DNA from: Hanleya hanleyi
Taxonomy: Eukaryota; Mollusca; Polyplacophora; Lepidopleurida; Hanleyidae
NCBI GenBank assembly: GCA_036873755.1
Contig: JAVTVY010017513.1
Location: forward strand, 1-64,000
DNA: 64,000 bases
Direction: 5' to 3'
Part shown: positions 54,612-64,000 of the stretch, one piece after another
Numbering within the stretch: the first letter of the stretch is position 1
How the letters are laid out: every line of letters begins with the position of its first letter
Made by a program: the position numbers and the translations under genes
The notes under the pieces: generated by a model
What the model was told of the DNA's origin: nothing
Databases searched by the model: none
What the model saw: the letters and a program-made list of their open reading frames with translations, nothing else

Positions 54612-57445
54612 AAGTACATAAAGGACCGATTCCCGGGTATTGCGGCTGAGACTGCGGTGTCACTTCCGGTCGCATGATGGTGAAAAAAATCTCTTCCTGT
54701 GTGAGGTCACGCCCGGTCACGTGACTTCCGTTGTCAATCTACACATGGGGAGTCGGGCAGTGGTAGAAAAAAGCCATTTGGATGGACGTTTTGAGGTCGA
54801 GGTGACCAGTTTTTGATGTCGAGGTTTTGAGGTGTGTGGTGTTATATTGAAACGCTCGTGAGGTAGCGTCCGACCGGGGTGGTTTAGCGTGGAACTGCTG
54901 TCAATTTGCGCATGCACAGTCGGGCAGTAGTAGAAAAAAAGGCATAGAATGGACGTTTTGCGGTCGGGGTGGGCCATCTCTGGTCCAAATGGGTCATGTG
55001 AGGTGTCATTAAAGCGCTCGTGGGGTAGAGTCCGATTGGACTGGTGTGCCATGCATCTGCGCCGTGCATCTGCGTGCCGCCTGGGCCCTATGGCTTGTAA
55101 GCTATATGATGCACCAGGGTACCGGCGGCACCACCAGTTGAGTGCACAGGCGTGCGATGACGTCACTGCTCTGGTGATGACGTCACTTCATGTGATGAAA
55201 TTACTTACACCAAAGGTTTAGCGCCAGTGTGCTTGTGAGTGGACGGTCGACAATGCATTCAGGCGTTAAGATAGGGCGTTAACGCGTTAAGATAAGGTAT
55301 CAACATGGGGCATTAAGGCATTGAGAGGACGGGCGTAACTGCATTTTGATGATTTATTGTCAATTCCATAGTACATATAGACTCATCAGAGCTTCTGAGC
55401 TATTTCACCAGGGCATTGAAGCACTGAGCTAGGCGTTCGCGGGCGTTACTGTACCCTGGACTGCACGGCGACGCTTTGAACGGACATGAGTGACCATGGC
55501 GGAAGATTGAACTTTCTCAAATGGCGGCTTGTGATTGGACAACAGCAGCCGACGATGCGTCTGCTACACATCATAATATAATGTAAAAGCACCCATTCCG
55601 ACTCCCATTTGGACCAGGGATGGTCCATCTCACTCCAATATATCCCTTTTTCAACTGCTCATGCGCAGATTGACAGCATTTCCACTACATACCAGTACAG
55701 TCGGACTGTCCCCCACGAGTGCTTCAATATGACATCTCGCATGGCCCATTCGGACCACGGATGGTCCATCTCTAACCCAAAACGTCCACTCAAATGCTCT
55801 TTTCCCACTATTCCCTGACTCAGCATGCACAGATTGACGGCATTTTCACTACAAACCAGTTAAGTCGGACTCTCCCACACGAGTGCTTCAATATGACACT
55901 CATTCACTCACACAGATACGCTGAGGTAACTTCGAGGTCGCGTTCCTTTGCACTTCCGAAACTGCACTTTCTCTTCTACTCCCCGAGTGCACAGGCGCAT
56001 TTCGCTCCCAATCTAATTCTACTCCACGAGTGCTTTAATATGACACCTCACACGAACAGTTTAGATCACGGATGGTCCATCTCGTCCCTGAAACGTCTTT
56101 TTTCTACTGCGCATGCGCAGATTTGACGTCATTCCCACTACATACCAGTCCAGTCAGACTCTCCCCACGAGTGTTTCAATATCACACCTCACGCGACCCA
56201 ATCGGACCACGGATGGTCCATCTCGACTCAAAACCTTCACTCAAGTGCCATTTTTGCACTGCGCATGCGCAGATTGATGGCATTTCCACTACACACCAAT
56301 CCAGTCGGACTCTCCCCCATGAGTACTTCCCACACGGCCCATTTGGACGGATGGTCCTCCTCTACCCCAAAATGTCCATCCCAGATCTGCCTGTGTACAA
56401 CGCATGCGCAGTCAAAACATTTCAGCGAACGTGAACCAATGGCAACAAGACCTCTCCCGTCGTACTCTACAGCGTGGGGCAAAGAATACTGTAAGTCCAT
56501 AGTGTAAGTAAAGAAGAATGTCCATGAGTGGGTTCTCTATTAGGCTGGATATAGGACTGAAGCATATGATGGGGGGCCGGAAAAAGTTTAACCATGTGTT
56601 CTCAACCTTTCCTATTATGTACTTGTTTCTGGCCGTGATAGCAACGTACCAGCCATGGGAATTCCCTCTCCCTCGCTGCATGGGCTATTTATTGCTATGC
56701 ATGGGAAATCCCTTCTGTCGCTGCATAGGCCATGTATTGTTATGCCTATAACCATGCGGCAAGGTAGAATTGGGACATTTCCGGAGATGCCAATTGGCAT
56801 TGAAGTGATTGTGTGACCTTTGACCCCTGCGCATGGAGATTAACGAACATTCCCGGAAATGTCAATTAACATTGAAGTAACTGAAGTGCACATACGGTTG
56901 CAATAACTCTTGCAGAACAAGGGGCCGAAATGACGTCATTTCCGATCACATTTCTTCCTGCTCATGCGCAGATCGATGGACTGCACTTCCACTTCAAACC
57001 AGTCCAGTCGGAATCTCTCCAAGATTGCTTCAATACGACACCTCACACGACCCGTTTGACCCACGGATGGTCCACCTCCAGCCAAAAACGTCTATTGAAC
57101 TGGCCTTTTTCTACTACTTCCCGGCTGTACAGGCGCAGATTGATGGCAGTTCTACGACACACCAGTTCAGTCGGATGCTCCCACATGAGCGCTTCCATAT
57201 GACCCCTCACTCGACCCATATGGACCATGAATGGATCACCTCCAGTCCAAAACGTCCACCCAAACGCATTTTTATACTACTGCCCGACTGCGCATGCGCA
57301 GATTGAAACCGAAAATCACGTGACTGGACGTGATTTCGCACCGGAAGTGGCCTTTGACTATGACGTCACGTGAACGAAAGTGACGTCATCGCCGCGTGAC
57401 GCCTCAGCCTCAATACTCGGGAATCAGTCCTTTATATACTGCATG
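54612..57445. mobile_element. Foldback element built of about 165-bp GCGCATGCGC units (cluster B)
   Basis: The left end (ACATAAAGGACCGATTCCCG then GGTATTGCGGCTGAG) is mirrored by CTCAGCCTCAATACTCGGGA and ATCAGTCCTTTATATA near 57402-57437. Inside, about 54720-55060 is in the opposite orientation to 55600-57310. Unit landmarks CAGATTGA lie at 55666, 55830, 56118, 56270, 56409, 56969, 57136 and 57299, mostly 140-170 apart. Units contain CGGACTCTCCCCCACGAGTG, CTTCAATATGACACCTCAC and GACCACGGATGGTCCATCTC. A different stretch (55200-55600) separates the two halves. No gene is seen. Confidence 0.75.
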
Positions 57446-57615
57446 AGACATATGTACGAGAAGAACATTCGTGGGGAATAGGAATGTGGGACTTGCACAA
57501 CATCAATTATTTACTCAGATTCTGTGATTGGCGTTTTCTCTGTCGATTTTGGACGCTTCCCCTAGCCAAGTTTTCCCACTCGGAACGAATGAAGGCATGA
57601 CAACTTGGTTCCTGT

Positions 57616-57984
57616 CCTCTTCATTTTATCCAGCCAATTTCTACGTTCCCACTTCGAACCTGCCTTGATTTATCTGATCCCCTTTACTGTTCAAAATCCG
57701 AGGTGTAAATTTCGCCTACGAACCAATCAGAACGTACACGTCGACTGTGAGTAGGATGACATCATCCTCTATTAGCGGCATCATTCCTCCTAATATGTTT
57801 GTATTAGCTCACTATATGGGTCAGCCAATCAGTAACGCTCTTCTACGACCCATTTCGAAGTTCAAATGTTTTCGAGGTCAGTGACGTCTCGTGTCTATAA
57901 GTTCTTTGAACATTGAAGAGGGCTAGATATATCAAGGGAAGTTCGAAGTGGGAACGTAGAAATTGGCTTGATAAAATGAAGATG
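57616..57984. mobile_element. 369-bp MITE with 9-bp target duplication GGTTCCTGT
   Basis: GGTTCCTGT at 57607-57615 and 57985-57993 flanks inverted ends CCTCTTCATTTTATCCAGCC and its near reverse complement. The inverted similarity lasts about 65 bp (AATTTCTACGTTCCCACTTC). A 9-bp duplication fits a Mutator-like element; if the true duplication is 8 bp, hAT is possible. Confidence 0.8.
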
Positions 57985-57993
57985 GGTTCCTGT

Positions 57994-59370
57994 GAATATC
58001 TTTGTTATGCAATCTTATATCACAGTCCCCAAAGGTTATTAAACTTGACCTTGCGAATATATGCGCAATGACCACGGTACTGTTCACACCATGCAATACA
58101 GTTAATGGACATTGACTTTTTGAAATAGTTATTTTAGAAAGTCGGAGTGTAGTTTATCAAGTAATTTCTTCAGATTTTTGTAATTCCTAGTCACCGATAA
58201 CAAAACAAAAAAAAAACACCGTGGTGTAAACGTTTCCAAGAATTTAGTTTGGGTTTCGGTGAAAAAAGGACGAAGAAATTTGTGACGATGTTACTAGAAA
58301 TGCGAGATATATGAAGAAATTCTGTGAATAAGCAAGAAAATATTTGAAGAAAATAGTCCGGAAAAATAAAGAAAACTCTCGAAACTCAGAAGAACTATAA
58401 AAAAAATCGATGTCCCCCATGGATCACCATACCACTCAAGTGCTGTGCAATAAACGTTATCGTAACAGTTGACAGTGACGTTGAACGGCGCCGACTGACG
58501 TCTAAAATTGGGATTTCGTCTGTTTATGGCATTTTCGTAAAACACATATGAAAAGCCCAGTCTCGAGCTGTACGCTGTTTCAAGTCACTTTTATAACTGA
58601 GAATTTACAGTATGAAATTGGGGTATGTTTTTTTTGTTGCTTCACTAACGTACAGACCTACAGCTAAATGAGTTTTACGTGAACTTTCTACCCCTTTTCC
58701 GGGATGGGTCCTACTGATCCCTCCAAAACGATGATGCATGGAGGTATACTTAAAGACATATACTATGGTATTTTGTCCAGACCTTTCTGTCTTATTTGAA
58801 TTTGCTCATATGTCCTTACGGTAGGACGCGCACTGGCTGTAGATGTTCGTCCCCCCCCCCATCCAACACACACGCATTTTGAAGGGATACAGGTCACTTC
58901 GTCCCCAACCTTGAGTCAACTCGTCCCCAAATAAAAATCAAATTTTATCAGCGAATATGGTCAAACATTTCTATGTTCAGAAAATGACACAAAATGATAT
59001 TGAATATATGTTTTATTTCGATGGCAATGTATTCTGATAAAAATATACATGCAAATATATAGCACTTTTCAAGAGCACAACTGGGATACACCTATATATA
59101 TGAATAGCTAGCCCCTTTAAGCCCCTTTACCACACGTTCGTATATTAATTAGTAAAGTTCAGCTGTTAAAGTCTTTCATTGCAAAAATATAAAGTCAGGA
59201 AGGAAGAAAATGTGAGTAGTCAGTGTGAAGGTTTACAATTCACTAGCTGGCTGGACCGTTCAATTCGCCAGCGCCTCGAAGAAGCTCCGATGCAGTCCTG
59301 GATCCCTCCTCTATAGAGCCGATAGCGGCCACTCGCGTTCTCGCTATCTCGCCCTGTAGATTTGACCAGG
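57994..59370. other. Unclassified intergenic DNA
   Basis: This contains a C-run at about 58851-58860 and AT-rich DNA. No gene, RNA or repeat family was recognised. Confidence 0.4.
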
Positions 59371-59394
59371 CGAAATGGCGAAAATACGAGAATT

Positions 59395-59750
59395 AGGGGC
59401 ACGAATGGCCGATAGCGGCCATCAAAAAGGTCGCGGCACGATAACACGAGAACACGCGAACGATGCCATTAGCGAGTCGCGACCTACCATTCGCGTCTTC
59501 TCGCATACTCGCCTCAGGATAGGTCGCGGCACGCGAACACGCGAACGCGCGCGAATGGCCGATAGCGGCCATCAAAAAGGTCGCGGCACGATAACACGAG
59601 AACACGCGAATGATGCCATTAGCGAGTCGCGACCTACCATTCGCGTGTTCTCGTCTTTTCGCATACTCGCCTCGGGATAGGTCGCGGCACGCGAACACGC
59701 GAACGCGCGAATGGCCGATAGCGGCCATCAAGAAGGTCGCGGCACAATAA
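59395..59750 (+). repeat. CpG-rich tandem array of about 150-156 bp units
   Basis: GAATGGCCGATAGCGGCCAT starts at 59403, 59553 and 59709. Units are full of CGCGAACACGCGAA and AGGTCGCGGCACG words and carry far more CpG than the flanks. Open frames on both strands are products of the repeat. Array ends at the AT-rich boundary near 59745. Confidence 0.88.
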
Positions 59751-59759
59751 TATAAATCT

Positions 59760-60340
59760 GAATATAATTTAATACAAAACGAAATTTAGTATTTTTCCGT
59801 TTTACAAAATGAAATCCGATGATACAGTCAAGCGACAGACAAAGGAACAGTACTTCATTCAGAAGTTCAAATGTGAATTAAACTGTTAATAATACCTTTA
59901 TTGATATATGAACTGTGGAATTGAACAATTAATTATTTCTTTTATGCATGTGTCGACTGAAAAAGGAGATGTCAGGCCTACCGAAATTTAAAAAAACATG
60001 TAACCTGTTATATTTTGAAACTTCCAAAACTCTCAGATAATAAATATTCTTCTCGAAATTTGGTTTGAAAAGCATCAGCAAGCATATAAAAATGAACGAA
60101 AATCAATAAAGAGATGGGACTACATGGTCTTTGCTCTGTCTTGTTCTACTCTTGTTTATGTCAGCTCGCGCGTCGCCTCCAAAAATACGCATGAACACCC
60201 TTTTCCCCAAACATATCAGCAGAAGGATCTCCCTTGATCAAATGGAGATCTGCAACCTTCCATTTGTCTGCGATGTGATGTTGAGAGTCAGAAAAGGCCG
60301 TTAGCTGTTCACATAGTGTTCACAGATAGAAAAGGTTGAC
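59760..60340. other. Unclassified AT-rich DNA
   Basis: No feature was recognised. Confidence 0.4.
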
Positions 60341-60560
60341 AACTATCACCCCGAGAAAGTGATGAGTTTGGGCCATCACTCTTTTTTTACGATCACTTTT
60401 AAAAACGATATACATCACATCTGAAGAGTGATGAGCAATGAGTGTAAATTTAGCTCATCACCTTTTAAAGGTGATGAGGCAAAATCATCACCCTTAAAAG
60501 ATGATGACCATTATAACCCTTCATTGATGATCAGAACTGGCCATCACCTTTTTTCTGGAT
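60340..60560. repeat. Cluster of CATCACCTTTTAAAGGTGATG hairpins
   Basis: Words CATCAC and GTGATG alternate on the same strand. CATCACCTTTTAAAGGTGATG at 60454-60474 is a perfect palindrome, and CATCACCCTTAAAAGATGATG at about 60487 is a near one. This is probably an eroded foldback repeat. Confidence 0.7.
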
Positions 60561-61310
60561 GTATTGGAGAATGAATGTTTCTGGTTCGAGACGTGACACT
60601 GTGTCTCAACCTATTGACCTACAGCTGTCCTAAAACGGGAATCTCCTGAAATAAATAACAATACGCAAAGTGTTGGTTTTTTTGGTTTTTTTGTTTTTTG
60701 GCCAAAGTGTAAGTGAAGCAATCCATTGTAAATGCCTCTTGTTCTAGATGTCATTGTACCACGCCTCTGAGGGCCAACTTGGATACGGCACAAGCTGGGC
60801 CCGTAATCGTCCTAACCAATTGAAATTGTCAGTCCTAAACTAGATCAACAAGCAGGTGCCAATATGGGGCTATGTTGGGGCACAAACTGCGGTCGGGAGA
60901 TATGTATGCGAATTAAATTCGAAATAAAAAATAAAATGTAGAGTTTTGAGCTAAACTGTATATTGTACTGCTAAACCGGTTTCGTTCATTTTATGGTCTT
61001 TTCGATAGCAATGATATATTTTTTCCTATGTGAAGTTATATATATACATATAGTTGCCTTGCTGTTGAACATGCTGAAACGCATTTTTATATACAAATTA
61101 GACACTGGAGACATATTTACAATATACTGGAGAAACCAAATCGTAAAACAGTTTGTTATAATCCGACAATGATATATATTATAGAACAAGAACTAAACAA
61201 TTAGCTGCATTGCCCTGATGTTGAACATAAGATGACATGTCCGTTAGTAGTATAGAAAGGACGGATAAAGCTTCATTGACCTACTTATTTGTTCCCCCGG
61301 GTAAAATTTA
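60561..61310. other. Unclassified DNA left of the Maverick-like end region
   Basis: A T-rich run with GG spacers lies at 60677-60702. No gene was seen. Confidence 0.4.
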
Positions 61311-61312
61311 AG

Positions 61313-61710
61313 GGGGGTGGTCACGCGGCGATCACGTGATCAAGGCCTGTACTGACCTGTCTGTGGGGTTTTCCCACAATTTCGTTGACGTCCGTGTCTT
61401 TTCGGTGACGTCCGTGTCTTTTCGGTGACGTCCGTGTCTTTCCGGTGACGTCCGTGTCTTTTCGGGTATGTATGAGGGTCTTGAGGGGGGCGACTGTATG
61501 TGGCGAGTTGTATGGTTCTTTTTCGGTCACGTCCGTGTCTTTTCGGTGACGTCTGCGCCTGCATCGGGGTATGTATGAGGGTCTTGAGGGGGGGTGGTCA
61601 CGTGGCGATCACGTGATCAAGGCATGTCCTGACTTGTTCTGGGCTGGGGGTGGTCACGCGGCGATAACGTGATCAAGGCATGTCCTGACTTGTTCTGGGC
61701 TGGGGGTTGT
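61313..61710 (+). repeat. 57-bp and 20-bp tandem repeats (GGTCACGTGGCGATCACGTG; TTTTCGGTGACGTCCGTGTC)
   Basis: GGTGGTCACGCGGCGATCAC-type units start near 61315, 61591 and 61646. The 20-bp unit TTTTCGGTGACGTCCGTGTC occurs four times at about 61380-61460 and twice near 61528-61556. Words CACGTG and TGACGT recur. Confidence 0.85.
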
Positions 61711-61985
61711 CACGTGCCGAACACCTGGCTCCCCGAAGAAAAAATGTAACAATGTTGCACTACGATCGCTACAATGTTGCGACATCGTGAACATTTGGTC
61801 TGGTGCCTACGTGTCTGCGTGAATGAGCTCACGCACCGAACACCTGGCTCCCCGAAGGAAAACTGCAACAATGTTGCACTACGATCGCTACAATGTTGCG
61901 GCCACCGTGAACACCTGGTCTGGCGCCTACGTGTTTGCGTGAGTGAGCTCACGTGCCGAACACCTGGCTCCCCGAAGGAAAAATG
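61711..61985 (+). repeat. About 120-bp tandem repeat (CGAACACCTGGCTCCCCGAA)
   Basis: Landmark CGAACACCTGGCTCCCCGAA starts at 61718, 61837 and 61957. Units contain ACAATGTTGCACTACGATCG. They are about 95 percent alike by eye. Confidence 0.9.
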
Positions 61986-62035
61986 ACGAGCTTGGTAGGA
62001 TTCTAGATTAACCTGGGAAAGATGGGCAGTTCCAT

Positions 62036-62105
62036 TTGGACCAATCAGCGGTCGAGAAAAAGAACCAATCAGCGGTCGAGAAAAAGAACCAATCAGCGGT
62101 CGAAT
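62036..62105 (+). promoter_or_regulatory. Three CCAAT-box units of 24 bp
   Basis: ACCAATCAGCGGTCGAGAAA occurs at 62040, 62064 and 62088 (last one partial). CCAATCA is a consensus NF-Y type CCAAT box. The cluster lies 65 bp before the first TATA box. Confidence 0.6.
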
Positions 62106-62169
62106 TGGGGTACCCACGGTGTGCTTTCGACGCCGTCCGCGCGTGCATCCGGGGACTTCTATTTTTTCC

Positions 62170-62350
62170 TATAAAAAGTCGGGAGTTTCATGCCATTGCT
62201 TCATTCGATACCGGGAATTTCAAACCCTATTGACCTTGCAACAAAGAGATGTATTAGTCTTCATATTTTAGTAGTATAAAAGGCGCATTTCGAGCCCTAT
62301 TGACCTGGCAACGAAGAGGTGTATCTTCGCATTTTAGTAGTATAAAAAGC
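62170..62350 (+). promoter_or_regulatory. Three TATA boxes upstream of the polymerase gene, two in 66-bp repeats
   Basis: TATAAAAA is at 62170, TATAAAAGG at 62275 and TATAAAAAG at 62341. The last two sit in a 66-bp tandem unit that also carries GAGCCCTATTGACCT and CATTTTAGTAG. The start codon is at 62463, so a short leader is expected from either downstream box. Confidence 0.6.
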
Positions 62351-62462
62351 GCATGTCGAGCCCTATTGACCTTACCCCTCCAAAGAAATACGTTAAGAAT
62401 TCGTCATCAATTCATTGTGTTAAGGTCAAAATCTGCTCTATTACAGGGTATATACGACCAGG

Positions 62463-64000
62463 ATGAGACGTGACCGATCAAGATCTCCCTTGGCGCGTGA
62501 CAATGTGAGAGGAGAACAAGACTTTCCTGAGGATCCAGCTGTGCCTCCCGCTGACGCCTTGCCCGAAGACCACCCTGTGAGTGAAATTTATCGGCGTCAC
62601 TGGAACACCATCCGCCGTTGTTTCCACCGTCATCGGCCCATACTGGACTTGTATAATTTCCGACTACAGGACCTCACGTATCTTTCTAACTATGCCGAGA
62701 ACATTTTTACAGACCAAGTTACAGCTTTCAAGTTGAATCTGACATTCGGCTACATCTTACGGCACAAACAGACGGATCAACTGCGGTATTTCTATCCCAG
62801 CAATAACAGTCATGTGTTTGACCAGCCGTTCACCATCACCAATCGTGCGTCACTGGAACCACTCATCGAGCAGATCACTACGTTGGATCCGTTGGAATGG
62901 GCGCGCCTGCAACGTCCCAACACCAAATGGACTGTGGAAATGGTCACCAACGTGACATTTTTCGTGACCAAATTGAGAGATCTTCCCATCGGTGCTCCTG
63001 TCATTCTTCCAGCTTGGCTACTCCGTCGAAAAGGCATGTATGCGTTAACGCGAAGCGACCATGGCCCCTACAAAGACCGGAAATGCCTGTTTCGGTGTTT
63101 GGCCGTTCATTTGAACGAATGTGATCCCCAAGCTTGTGATAGAGTGGCAAATATCTATTGGAAACAGTATCTAGAGGAACAAACCCGCGACAGTTCCGTG
63201 GAGTCCCGTTCAAGTATTTGGATGTCGTAGAATCACTGTTCAACGTCAATATCTTTGTGTACCGTTTACTACGGGAGGATGACGACACATTTGTGGCTGA
63301 ATTGGTTCATCGCTTAACAGAACGGTATGCATCCACCATGAAAGTCAATGTCTTCGACGACGGCGGGGTGAATATCATTTTTCCCTGATCTACGATATGA
63401 GTCTGTACACCCAGTTCTACAGTTGTGCCCAACGCCATCGGGTGTTTGACCACTCTGGGCACCTACATCGACACGAGAAAATTTGCGACAACACTGTGAA
63501 ACGGAAATTTCCTGGCGGCGTGTATCATAACACGCCTACTATTTTCGAGGAACCGGCTGATGAAGGAATTGTCATACCGGAAGAGCATCGTTATTTTCCA
63601 TACCGGGCATGTTATGATTTCGAGGCGATTTTGGAACCGATGGAAGCGGCCTCGGCGAAAACGCAGTGGACACAGCGCCATATTCCTCTGAGTGTCAGCA
63701 TTTCCACCAACGTACCCGGCTATGACGCTGCGCCCGTCTGTTTCGTGTCCACCGGCGACCCCCATGACTTGATTACCCGGATGATGGTATATTTAGAGGA
63801 AGTCAGTGCGGCTAGTACAGAATTATTGGTGTCCAAGTTCCAGGACGTACTGGACCTACTCGACGATCGGATGCCTACACTCGGTGTGTCGTTCAGCGAC
63901 GATGAAGAGTCAGAGTCGGAGACCGAGGAGACGGATAACATTCAACCGCAGGATGTACCTTTACCTAAGCCGTTTGCGGAGAAATTGAAAGCCCGCTTCC
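62463..64000 (+). pseudogene. Maverick/Polinton-like family B DNA polymerase, N-terminal part, two frameshifts, runs off window
   Basis: The gene begins at ATG 62463 with an Arg-rich start and then about 240 codons of an N-terminal domain, including AWLLRRKGMYALTR and CLFRCLAVHLN. The frame shifts near 63190-63200 and again near 63375-63385. The third frame is open from there to the window end. It carries a degenerate zinc-finger-like stretch (63420-63490, where one expected Cys reads Arg), then the exonuclease I motif with YDFEAI, Asp at 63616-63618 and Glu at 63622-63624, and an acidic stretch near 63897-63940. Polymerase domain motifs would lie beyond the window. The protein normally copies the element's own DNA. 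Frameshifts imply inactivity, unless they are assembly errors. Confidence 0.75.

Larger units (their letters stand above)
61313..64000 (+). mobile_element. Maverick/Polinton-like element, end region plus DNA polymerase gene (continues outside window)
   Basis: A family B DNA polymerase of protein-primed viral type is preceded by 1.1 kb of tandem repeats. Long repeat-bearing ends and such a polymerase are features of Maverick/Polinton elements, which are also described as integrated virus-like genomes (adintovirus-like). The actual terminal inverted repeat and the 6-bp duplication cannot be checked because the rest of the element lies beyond 64000. The left limit is the start of the repeat block and is only approximate. 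Frameshifts in the polymerase suggest a dead copy, or assembly errors. Confidence 0.65.

Noticed and set aside
54239..54649. 136-codon + strand frame
   Set aside because: No recognisable domain and no splice or start support; left as unclassified DNA.
55794..57306. Frames of 80-120 codons with HTNPVGLSP- and TPHT-type repeats
   Set aside because: They are products of the 165-bp GCGCATGCGC units.
59375..59731. Arg-rich frames on both strands (101 and 112 codons)
   Set aside because: They come from the CpG-rich tandem array.

Overview
The window is animal nuclear DNA from one locus that is mostly transposon. The host gene has spliced exons with GT/AG introns. The repeats include a CR1-like LINE, Maverick/Polinton pieces, many foldback elements, a tRNA-derived SINE and tandem arrays of about 150-175 bp like those known from bivalve 'pearl'/Helentron-type elements. 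Together these suggest a marine lophotrochozoan, most likely a mollusc. This is inferred from repeat style; no species-specific marker was seen.

The only host gene I can support is a TMEM243 orthologue on the + strand, with four coding exons at 12800-12883, 21043-21093, 38235-38339 and 40663-40785. It encodes a 120-residue multi-pass membrane protein. Its introns (about 8.2, 17.1 and 2.3 kb) are filled with mobile DNA: long tandem arrays (16.70-18.62, 18.98-19.89, 32.33-33.19 and 34.38-36.13 kb), a minus-strand CR1-like LINE (about 21.94-26.99 kb), a hAT-like MITE (30.97-31.48 kb), a 6.4 kb element with matching 21-bp ends that stops 72 bp before exon 3, and a TTAA-flanked element in intron 3.

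Left of the gene (422-9978) lies a 9.56 kb inverted-repeat element. It has a perfect 6-bp target duplication (GTACAT), near-identical arms of several kb, a SacII-site minisatellite and a core packed with AGGTCA/TCAAGGTCA words. Each arm carries a broken fragment of a Maverick/Polinton-type integrase. It sits inside an older element whose G-rich ends are at the window start and near 11.97 kb.

Right of the gene (41-61 kb) is intergenic-looking DNA with nested MITEs (TA-, TTAA-, 8-bp and 9-bp target duplications), a decayed Ty3/gypsy element (about 47.6-51.3 kb), a perfect 80-bp-arm hairpin (51892-52057), two large inverted arrays of about 165-bp units rich in GCGCATGCGC, and a CpG-rich tandem array at 59.4-59.75 kb.

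The last 2.7 kb holds one end region of a Maverick/Polinton-like element: tandem repeats, a promoter-like block of three CCAAT boxes and three TATA boxes, then the N-terminal part of a family B DNA polymerase broken by two frameshifts. It runs off the window after the exonuclease I motif.

No rRNA, real tRNA gene, CRISPR array or bacterial-type operon was seen.
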